NCBI GenBank assembly: GCA_001797815.1
Contig: MGQK01000125.1
Coordinates: forward strand, 16,416-56,843
Reading direction: 5' to 3'
DNA: 40,428 nt
DNA from: Deltaproteobacteria bacterium RBG_13_61_14
Lineage (GTDB): Bacteria; RBG-13-61-14
Part shown: positions 8,501-16,779 of the stretch, piece by piece
Layout of the letters: every line of letters begins with the position of its first letter
How positions within the stretch are numbered: position 1 is the first letter of the stretch
Position numbers and translations under genes: made by a program
Notes under the pieces: model-generated
What the model saw: the letters and a program-made list of their open reading frames with translations, nothing else
What the model was told of the DNA's origin: nothing
The model's database searches: none

Positions 8501-9703
8501 GGTGTCCCCGTCGGTGTCCGCGTTGCAGGGGTTCGAGCCCAGGGTGGATTCGGCCTTGTTGCTCAGGCTGTCCGTATCCCCGTCGCCCAGCGAATCACCC
8601 ACCAGAATATTCACGCACGCATAACTATTCTCCCACCCGTCGGGCATGGTGTCCCCGTCGGTGTCCGCGTTGCACGGATTCGAGTTCAGGCCGTATTCGG
8701 TCTCGTTGTTAAGAGTATCGGAGTCGTAATCCAGGAGGTTATCCACCGTGTTCGCCTGCATGCAGGCCGAATGGAAATTCTCCCAGTCGTCGGGCAGCCC
8801 GTCGCCGTCGGTGTCCAGATAAGCCTGGAGCTGGACCTGGGCCTCCACCGTCTCCCCGATGCCGATGACCGGGACCGGCGGGACGAACACGTTTACCAGG
8901 ATGGCGCCCTGCGCCGTCGGCTTCACCACCATCCGCGCCCGGCCATTGGCGCTCACCCGGCCGCTGATATCGTAGCGGATCCCATCGGTCTCCTCGCAGA
9001 GCTCATCCCCGGACACCGAACAGTCCCCGCCCCAGAGGCTGGCCGAACCCGAAAGCACCTCAAAGCCCACGCCCCACCCGGCCCGGCCTTGCATCCCGAC
9101 CTTCTTCAACTCTACCTCTATGCCCACCGTCTCTCCCACCCGCACTATCGGACTGCCCGGCGGGGAAATCACGGTCAGGGCAAACGGCCCCAGGTTGACG
9201 CTTCTGTTATTCAGGAGCTGGCTGAGGAAGTTCCTGTCCGGCACGCCGATGATGCCGTTGCCGTCCAGGTCGAGCACATCCCCATAAGGAGGATTGACGT
9301 TGGAAAAGTCCGCCGGCCGGTTGTTGAGGAGCAGGTTCAATCTATTCAGATCTGGAATTCCGAAAATATAATTGCCATCGCCGTCGCCAAAGTAGCACCT
9401 GCCGGGACAAGTAGCCCCGTGATTGCCATGCTTTTCTTTCCGGCAGGGATTAGAGGTAGGCAAAGGTGTCTCACCCTCTAAAATATAGGTATTGTTGCGG
9501 TCGTAGTATTCGTGGAGGTTGGGGTTCCAGTCGGTGTCCGCATCCAAAAGCGCATCGTCAAGGAAAGGGTCCAGGCAGGGGTATAGATTTTCCCAGTCAT
9601 CGGGCATGCCGTCGCCGTCGGCATCCGCGGCGAAAAGCGGGCGCCCGAGGGAGAGGCTGGCGGAGAGGGCCAGGAGAAGAGCAATGCCGAGTTTTTTCTT
9701 CAT
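5504..9703 (-). CDS. Large secreted mosaic protein: dockerin-like, TSP3-like repeats, Ig-like, IPT/TIG, beta-propeller and C-terminal LAS/MepA-like metallopeptidase domain
   Basis: Signal peptide; repeated DTDGDxMPDxWE; NIDTISPDFTVGGDDVVIAGTDFGNTVAVYFTG (IPT); YAYITNRGSHRISVYN (YncE-like); HRTGQDAD...HFHIRIW (LAS-type HxxxxxxD/HxH). Confidence 0.75.
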   Translation of the reverse strand: MKKKLGIALLLALSASLSLGRPLFAADADGDGMPDDWENLYPCLDPFLDDALLDADTDWNPNLHEYYDRNNTYILEGETPLPTSNPCRKEKHGNHGATCPGRCYFGDGDGNYIFGIPDLNRLNLLLNNRPADFSNVNPPYGDVLDLDGNGIIGVPDRNFLSQLLNNRSVNLGPFALTVISPPGSPIVRVGETVGIEVELKKVGMQGRAGWGVGFEVLSGSASLWGGDCSVSGDELCEETDGIRYDISGRVSANGRARMVVKPTAQGAILVNVFVPPVPVIGIGETVEAQVQLQAYLDTDGDGLPDDWENFHSACMQANTVDNLLDYDSDTLNNETEYGLNSNPCNADTDGDTMPDGWENSYACVNILVGDSLGDGDTDSLSNKAESTLGSNPCNADTDGDTMPDGWENSYAACVNLLVGDSLADGDGDTLSNLTEYNLGSNPCSSDTDGDGMEDAWEVNYSSCVNLLVGDSLADPDTDGYTNLQEYQNGYDPCIFTDVTPPIITIVEPPDGMTTISLISIHITYSDIGLGADTATLMVYHNDVDITPTLTVGETSATGSVTGVYEGGNLIRAYIEDLAGLSAEDSALVLIESGLPPVVNIVSPLDGQAVGTNTPYFRVEYYDPGSSGVDPGTLVILLDGQPVTEKFNTYFDFAEWWVTFEDRLSPGPHTLEVWIEDYFGNVSSHEIINFTIYPSGMNPNIDTISPDFTVGGDDVVIAGTDFGNTVAVYFTGTLGRVKAEILSAGPTSITATVPGSVITGEVYVENTVNNWPVASNLQPFKYGLPYAYITNRGSHRISVYNYMEDTFPATFYPGDTTSSPTPYQADVTPDGHWLLVANRATTRVAVIDTLTNTIKKMVPLNCKTPTPGNPESLVISPDGSRAFVGNYNKVISVIELRKALDPELTGTTLCQQAVTNKLYSDGTSGFRDLDISPEGKTLLIVSNGTSADGRILSVDIGRYYLTDDNWNSLYLDHSYFPSGSGVPNANIGPYGVAFLPQSYTLDVENPWRSLVVNYGSASYRTQDALVLRVLYDVAPVPDLTSEDIIIVSTLIIPHPDCQNCSDVAVSPQGDRAFLGCYYTNNLCMAENLTNYSNNEVRAATAAVTGTGAGIREVAWTPYRNKVLAAVWFNTMAGSKLMVLDSDSVSVADGGTIKTNYYSTIAGNSVNQIFGPEGIGVWPHFDRDGDKISDLVEAVNYQGIFRENETIDYLDPTVADTVSSFPNPGMPIGMIGGFRLPDEGIGYRHFYGIQLDYNKGDNWGTLRLLQIIEAVGREWNLQHPEGPRFSIGDMSWRKGGSMCWGPGGGPPCHTYHRTGQDADLRYMRDDGSEANYTFTNIPPDPPVAGYSQPLTQELVDLFCKFGATGIYADLQGRDGLTAPPGCPMIPTAGHDNHFHIRIWRP
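8340..8770. repeat. Tandem intragenic repeats of about 147-150 bp encoding TSP3-like 49-50 aa units
   Basis: ataactattctcccacccgtcgggcatggtgtccccgtcggtgtccgcgttgca recurs from 8474 and 8621 (147 bp apart); diverged units flank it. Confidence 0.85.
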
Positions 9704-9770
9704 CCCTCACTTCCTTGGCTCGCGGTATGCGGGTTGAGGGTTACAGAATCAGCTTATAACACTGCCCTGC

Positions 9771-9799
9771 TCTTTACCATAGCGACCCCTGCTTGTCAA
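9771..9799 (-). promoter_or_regulatory. Possible sigma70-type promoter for the mosaic protein gene
   Basis: Minus strand TTGACA-17 nt-TAAAGA; -35 perfect, -10 weak. Confidence 0.4.
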
Positions 9800-9841
9800 G
9801 AAAAAAATGATTAAAATGATCTAGCGAGACAAAACAAGGGG

Positions 9842-11866
9842 TTAGGGTGGAGCAGGAGAAGGCTGAGAGGCTTTTAGTTTTTGCAATTCCGCTTTGATCT
9901 TGCTGTCCTGGGGATGGCGCTTGAGGTATTCCTGCAAGGCCGCAATGGCAGAATCGAGCCGGTTTTGGCGTTGGTAGAGGAGAGAGAGGTTGGAGTAGGT
10001 CTCCGGCAGGTCCGGGTCTATCTCCAGCGAGCGGCGGAATTCGGACTCGGCTTCTTCATACTTTCCCATGCTGGCGAGGGCCGCGGCGTAATTGTTGTGG
10101 GCCTCGGCATTGTAGGGCATCAACTCCACCGCCCGGGCCAAGGCGTCCGCCGCTTCCGGGTAGCGCCGGAGCTCGAGCAGGTTCTTGCCCAAATTGTTGT
10201 AAGGATGCCCGGAGCGGGGATTGTATTGAATCGCCTGTTTTAAAGTCTCGATGGCTTGCTCGCGCCGGTCGGTCAGGTTGTAGATGTTGGCCAGGTTGTT
10301 GTAAGCCTTGTCATACTTGGGGTCCAACCGGATCGCCCGCAAATAAAGCGGCTCGGCCCGCTTGGTGTCGCCGGCCTTGCCGTAAGTATCTCCCAGGACG
10401 GTCATTGTCCGCGCTTTCCTCGGCGACTTCCTCACGCAATTCCGCCAGAGCGCCTCTTCCGTCCGCCAGTCCTGGACCCGGGCCCAGGCCAGCGCCGCCC
10501 AGAGGACCGCCACCACCGCCGCGGCCGGAATCATTCTCTTTTGCGATCCGGCCAGGCGCAGGAGGGCCACGGCCACCAACAAGACGAGTCCCAGCGAAGG
10601 CAGATACAAGCGGTGGTCGAAAGCGATCTCCAGGGGGAGGAAGGTGGACTCGAGGGCGAGGTGGAGGAAGAACCACAGGGTGGCAAAGGATAACAGGGGG
10701 GTCCTCCGGGCATTGAGCACGGCCAGGACGAGCAGCGCGAGGATCCCGATCAGGGCGGGCAAGGTGGAGGGCGGGGAGAGGGCCACGGTGGAGAGGGGGA
10801 TATCGTAGTCCAGGTTCATCCAGGCCGGGAGCGGGAAGAAGAAGATGAGGAGGTAATGCCAGATCACGCGGGGCTCGGTGAGCAGGCGCTCGGCCAGGGT
10901 AAATTCCCGGCCCGCGTAATAGTCGCGGAGCTGCTGGAGAGGGTGGCCGGCCAGGACGATCACGCCGAAGACGGCCATGAAGAGCAGGGCGAGGCCTGCG
11001 GTCCAGGCGTAGCGCCGGAGCCATTTCAGGTCGAGGTCGCGGAAGCAGAAAATCTCGATCAGGAGGACGGCGAGGGGCAGGGTCGCGACAATCTCTTTGG
11101 AGCCGAGCCCCAGCCCGAAGCTGATGACTGCGCCGGCCAGGTAGAGCCAGCGAAGCGGCGACCGGATTGAATCCGGTCGCACGGAGATTCGGAAGCGGAA
11201 CCAGGCGACCAGGGCCAGGAGGTAAAACAGCACGGCCAGGCTGTTCATGCGCTGGACGATATAGACCACCGACTGGGACTGCACCGGGTTCACCAGCCAG
11301 AGCAGCGCAGCCACCAGCGCGACCAAGTCCGGCGCTCCCTGGAAGCGGCCGCGGCCGGCGAGGTAGCTCAGGAGCTGGGCGAGGAAGAGATAGACCAGGA
11401 GGCCGTTGAGGAGGTGGATGGCGAGGTTCACGGCCTGGTAGCCGGCGGGGTTGGTCCGGCCGAAGTAGTAGTTGAGGGCCAGGGTCAGGTTGGCCACCGG
11501 CCGGTGCGGGATCGCGCTTTTGAACATGGCCTGGGAAACGGCGGACAGATTGAGCGAGCGCAGGTGGATGAAGTAGTTGAGCAGGATGTTGGGCCGGTCG
11601 TCGAAATGGAAGGGATGGGAAAGCGCGTTGTGATAGACCAGAAGCCCGGCGCCCAGGATCAAGGCCGCGGCCAGCGCGCCGCGGACCGGACGGCGGCCGA
11701 CGGCCGGCTTGGCCGCGGGAACCGCGGCGGTTTTTTTTACCTTCGCCTCCTGCAGGACTTGCTCGACCTCGCGCAGTTTCAGACCCAATTCCCGCGCCAA
11801 TTCTTCCGCCGACTGCCTGGGCCAGACGCGCAGGATCTGCTTGCGCTTCTTCTTGGAGACCGCCAT
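9842..11866 (-). CDS. TMTC-like membrane glycosyltransferase with C-terminal TPR repeats
   Basis: HRPVANLTLALNYYFGRTNPAGYQAVNLAIHLLNGLLVYLFL...NPVQSQSVVYIVQRMNSLAVLFYLLAL; TPR array DKAYNNLANIYNLTDRREQAIETLKQAIQYNP. Confidence 0.75.
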   Translation of the reverse strand: MAVSKKKRKQILRVWPRQSAEELARELGLKLREVEQVLQEAKVKKTAAVPAAKPAVGRRPVRGALAAALILGAGLLVYHNALSHPFHFDDRPNILLNYFIHLRSLNLSAVSQAMFKSAIPHRPVANLTLALNYYFGRTNPAGYQAVNLAIHLLNGLLVYLFLAQLLSYLAGRGRFQGAPDLVALVAALLWLVNPVQSQSVVYIVQRMNSLAVLFYLLALVAWFRFRISVRPDSIRSPLRWLYLAGAVISFGLGLGSKEIVATLPLAVLLIEIFCFRDLDLKWLRRYAWTAGLALLFMAVFGVIVLAGHPLQQLRDYYAGREFTLAERLLTEPRVIWHYLLIFFFPLPAWMNLDYDIPLSTVALSPPSTLPALIGILALLVLAVLNARRTPLLSFATLWFFLHLALESTFLPLEIAFDHRLYLPSLGLVLLVAVALLRLAGSQKRMIPAAAVVAVLWAALAWARVQDWRTEEALWRNCVRKSPRKARTMTVLGDTYGKAGDTKRAEPLYLRAIRLDPKYDKAYNNLANIYNLTDRREQAIETLKQAIQYNPRSGHPYNNLGKNLLELRRYPEAADALARAVELMPYNAEAHNNYAAALASMGKYEEAESEFRRSLEIDPDLPETYSNLSLLYQRQNRLDSAIAALQEYLKRHPQDSKIKAELQKLKASQPSPAPP

Positions 11867-12069
11867 GGCCTACCAGTATATCATTCCTTTCCACCGGGTA
11901 AAATCCTTGCTTTGATCACGATCCCAAAAGATTTGACAATGGCCTGGCACTTGGGCTATACAGAAGCATCTCGAAAATGACTTTGTTTATACAGTAATCA
12001 TTCCTGGTAGTCGGAAGTGTATCAATCCCGGTAGTTCCAAAACGGCAAGCCCAAGAAGGAGGATCAAAG

Positions 12070-12618
12070 ATGAAGGCAAAGGGATTGGTTCACGGAGTGC
12101 TGATCGGGACAGTCTGCCTGGGGGCGGTGTTCCTGAGCGCCTGCGCCGGCTCCGGCGGCACCACCGCGGCCTCGGATGCCTTTATGGCCAGCGTGGTCAT
12201 CTCCGCGCCGGCCGAAACAGTGTTCAACTACGTGGCGGACGTCCAGCATTTGTCGGAATGGCACCCGGGGAGTTATACCAACCTGCAAGGCCAGGGACTG
12301 GGCGGCACCTTCGAGTGGTTCCACGATCTGGGCGAGACCAGCCTCCGCGGTCAAACCGTGGTGGTGGACTATATCCCCAATCAAAAGATCGGCGAGTATT
12401 TCATGGGCGACTCCAACGGGTATCTAACCCCGCTCTTCCTGCCGGTTGCCGAAGGGACCAAAGTCATCGCCGCCGCCTCCTATCACATGGAATTCCCCCA
12501 GCCGATCAAGGCTGACGAGGCCGCGTTCAAGCGGATGGTTCGGGAAGGTTGGCGGCAGGATTTAAAAAAAAGCTCAAAGCCGCGGTGGAAAAGCGATAAT
12601 TATTCCATTTCAGTATAA
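12070..12618 (+). CDS. SRPBCC (START-like) family lipoprotein, paralog 1; frameshifted C-terminus
   Basis: Lipobox FLSAC; VVISAPAETVFNYVADVQHLSEWHP; -1 shift at the A8 tract gives LKAAVEKR-stop at 12599 as in paralogs. Confidence 0.7.
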   Translation: MKAKGLVHGVLIGTVCLGAVFLSACAGSGGTTAASDAFMASVVISAPAETVFNYVADVQHLSEWHPGSYTNLQGQGLGGTFEWFHDLGETSLRGQTVVVDYIPNQKIGEYFMGDSNGYLTPLFLPVAEGTKVIAAASYHMEFPQPIKADEAAFKRMVREGWRQDLKKSSKPRWKSDNYSISV

Positions 12619-12635
12619 CGGATGCCGGCGAACCG

Positions 12636-12661
12636 TAGGGGCACGGCCTGCCGTGCCCCTA
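12636..12661. repeat. REP-like palindrome
   Basis: TAGGGGCACGGC-ct-GCCGTGCCCCTA. Confidence 0.75.
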
Positions 12662-12695
12662 TGGGATTCCGCTCTGCCCGAAGGGAGGAAACATC

Positions 12696-14303
<1,608 letters not shown>

Positions 14304-14348
14304 GGCGAACACCAAGAGAGAAATTATGGCCAGCAAAGGAGGACGAAG

Positions 14349-15404
14349 ATGAGCGAGGAAATTTACGAGCGGCTGAGAGAGTTTATGGACAAACTTCCGG
14401 GCGGGTATCCGAAGACCCCCTCCGGGGTGGAGATGAAGATTTTGAAGAAACTGTTCCGGGAGGAAGACGCGGAACTGGTGATGAAGCTGACGCGCCGGCC
14501 GGAGGAGCTTTCCTCGGTTGCGAAGCGGACGGGCATTCCGCGGGATCAACTGGAGCGGAGGCTGGACGATCTGGCGGCCCGGGGACTCATCTTCCGGGAG
14601 CGGACCGGGGACCGGAAGAAGTATATGGCCCTCCATTTCGTGGTGGGAGTTTATGAGTTCCAGTTGAAGCGGCTGGACCGGGAGTTTTGCGAGTGGTTCG
14701 AGCAATATCTTCCCTACCTGGCGCTCTCCCTGCGGGCGGCCCAGGTCGGCCAGTTGCGGGTCATTCCGGTTCAGTCCGCGTTAAGCCCGGCCAAGCCGGT
14801 GGCGCCCTATGCCTCGGTCCGGGAGCTGGTCAAAGGCCAGGAGCTGATCGCGGTGCAGGATTGCATCTGCAAGAAGGAGCAGGGGCTGTTGGGCAAAGAG
14901 TGCACCCGGCCGCACGAGATCTGCTTGAGCTTCGGCCAGTTTGCCCGGGGGAGCATAGACCATGGCGCGGGCCGGCAGATCAGCGTGGAGGAGTGCCTGG
15001 GCATCCTGGACTTGGCCGAAAAAAACGCGCTGGTGCTCTCGCCCAGCAACACCCAGGAGCTTTCCTTCATCTGCTGTTGCTGTTCCTGCTGCTGCCCGAC
15101 CCTGCGCTACGGCAAGTATATGCCCCGACCGCAAGACGAGGTGATCTCCTACTTCCAGGCGAAAATTGACCCGGAACTGTGCTCCAATTGCGGGGCCTGC
15201 CTGGACCGCTGCCAGATTGAAGCGCTGCGGGAGGGCGAGAAGGTGACGGAAGTCATTGACGGCCGCTGCATCGGCTGCGGCCTGTGCGTGGCCGACTGCC
15301 CGGAGGAAGCCATCGCGCTTGAGCCACGCCCCGGGGCCCAGCCGCCGCCCCAGGATATGTACGAGGTCTGGGACCTGATGGCCAAAGCGAGAGGGGTGGT
15401 ATAG
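14349..15404 (+). CDS. 4Fe-4S ferredoxin-type protein with N-terminal winged-helix-like region and CCCCSCCC cluster
   Basis: CSNCGACLDRCQIEALREG and CIGCGLCVADCPEEAI; upstream CICKKEQGLLGKEC and SFICCCCSCCCPTLR. Confidence 0.8.
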   Translation: MSEEIYERLREFMDKLPGGYPKTPSGVEMKILKKLFREEDAELVMKLTRRPEELSSVAKRTGIPRDQLERRLDDLAARGLIFRERTGDRKKYMALHFVVGVYEFQLKRLDREFCEWFEQYLPYLALSLRAAQVGQLRVIPVQSALSPAKPVAPYASVRELVKGQELIAVQDCICKKEQGLLGKECTRPHEICLSFGQFARGSIDHGAGRQISVEECLGILDLAEKNALVLSPSNTQELSFICCCCSCCCPTLRYGKYMPRPQDEVISYFQAKIDPELCSNCGACLDRCQIEALREGEKVTEVIDGRCIGCGLCVADCPEEAIALEPRPGAQPPPQDMYEVWDLMAKARGVV

Positions 15405-15406
15405 AT

Positions 15407-15428
15407 GCGCGGCTGAGGTCAGCCGCGC
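15407..15428. repeat. REP-like palindrome
   Basis: GCGCGGCTG-aggt-CAGCCGCGC followed by CCCTA; near-identical to 39020-39041. Confidence 0.75.
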
Positions 15429-15450
15429 CCCTAAAGAAAAAGGAGGGAAG

Positions 15451-15957
15451 ATGAAAGGCAGAGGCAAGTCTTGGGGAATGGTTCTGGTTGGTCTGACGCT
15501 GGTTTTCCTGGCCGGGTGCGCGGCCACCATGTCCGGCGTGGAGATCGCCGACGTCGAGATCCAGGCGCCGGTAGAGAAGGTTTTCGATTACGTGGCGGAC
15601 TACAACAACCTGCCGCATTACATCCCTGAGGTCAAGCGGGTAAGCAATATCCAAGGACAAGGGCTGGGGACCACGTTCGATTGGACCGTGGAATCGAAGG
15701 GACATCGCTCCCAAGGCCGGACGGTGGTGGTGGATTATGTGCCCAACCAGAAAATCGTCCTGAATTCCACCTGCGGCAAGATTATCACGGAAATTTTCCA
15801 GCCCTTGCCGGATGGGGGAACCCGGCTTATCGTCTCCGTGTTCTATGCCGCGGAAGTGCCGATCGAAGGCAAGCCGGTGAAGAAAATAGTGGTCAAGGGC
15901 ACCCGGGAAATGTTCGAGGGCATGGTCCAAAACATCAAGGCCGAGATGGAAAAATGA
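15451..15957 (+). CDS. SRPBCC family lipoprotein, paralog 2
   Basis: Lipobox FLAGC; VEIQAPVEKVFDYVADYNNLPHYIPEVKRVSNIQGQGLGTTFDW. Confidence 0.75.
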   Translation: MKGRGKSWGMVLVGLTLVFLAGCAATMSGVEIADVEIQAPVEKVFDYVADYNNLPHYIPEVKRVSNIQGQGLGTTFDWTVESKGHRSQGRTVVVDYVPNQKIVLNSTCGKIITEIFQPLPDGGTRLIVSVFYAAEVPIEGKPVKKIVVKGTREMFEGMVQNIKAEMEK

Positions 15958-16051
15958 TCCAGGGGCAGGCCTCAAATTAAACCGTAAAGATTTTGGAAGT
16001 GCCTTAAGCCCGTTAGTTGGAAAACGGCGAGCATAAGAAGGAGGATTTAAA

Positions 16052-16600
16052 ATGAAGGCAAAGGGTTTTCGTTACGGAATGTTGCTGGCGGTGGGCCTGG
16101 GCGCGTTGTTGCTGAGCGCCTGCTCCCCACCGCCGCCGGCACCGTCGCCCGCCCCCAACCGGGTGGCTGGTTTGTCGGACATATCCATTTCCAGAGTGGA
16201 GATCGCGGCGCCGCCGGAAGCCGTGTTTTCTTACCTGGCCGATCCGGCCCATTTTTCGGAATGGGAATGGTCGAAAATCAGCAACGTCCTGGGTCAGGGA
16301 TTGGGCCGGACCAATGATTGGTCAATCGAATTTCAGGGCAAAAAATTAAGCGGGCATTCCGTGGTGGTTGATTACATTCCCAACCAAAAATGGTCCGCGG
16401 CTTGGAACGGCGACTTTCATGGAACCGACACTTGGCTCTTTGTGCCAACAGGCGCGGGAACCAAGCTTATTTTCATCCAATACGGCGCCGCGGTCGGACC
16501 GGATATGACCCAGGAGGCCTGGGACGCCGTTGTCCAGGAAGCGAAGAAAAACATCGAGCAGACCCTGCAAAAGATCAAGGCCGCGGTGGAAAAAAAGTAG
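16052..16600 (+). CDS. SRPBCC family lipoprotein, paralog 3
   Basis: Lipobox LLSAC; VEIAAPPEAVFSYLADPAHFSEWEWSKISNVLGQGLGRTNDW. Confidence 0.75.
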   Translation: MKAKGFRYGMLLAVGLGALLLSACSPPPPAPSPAPNRVAGLSDISISRVEIAAPPEAVFSYLADPAHFSEWEWSKISNVLGQGLGRTNDWSIEFQGKKLSGHSVVVDYIPNQKWSAAWNGDFHGTDTWLFVPTGAGTKLIFIQYGAAVGPDMTQEAWDAVVQEAKKNIEQTLQKIKAAVEKK

Positions 16601-16663
16601 ATGCGCTTTAAGCCCGAAGAGGGAATCATGTCGCATCGCTAAATCCGATTTCGCGCGGCCATG

Positions 16664-16698
16664 AGCGGAGGGGATGAATTCTTCTCCGCTTTTATTTT
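16664..16698 (+). terminator. Rho-independent terminator candidate of the SRPBCC gene cluster
   Basis: AGCGGAG-loop-CTCCGCT followed by TTTATTTT. Confidence 0.65.
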
Positions 16699-16717
16699 CG
16701 GCCTAGCATAATTGTAG

Positions 16718-16747
16718 CCCACCCTTCGCATTCACGCGAAGGGTGGG
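16718..16747. repeat. Perfect 12-bp intergenic hairpin
   Basis: CCCACCCTTCGC-attcac-GCGAAGGGTGGG. Confidence 0.75.
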
Positions 16748-16779
16748 TCTCCTGTGCACTGTCCACCGTGCACTGCGCA

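Noticed and set aside
8084-9481. 465-aa plus-strand ORF
   Set aside because: Antisense to the TSP3-like repeat region; its own repeats simply mirror that gene
10311-11894. 527-aa minus-strand ORF in an alternate frame
   Set aside because: Out-of-frame Pro/Arg/Ala-rich translation over the TMTC-like gene
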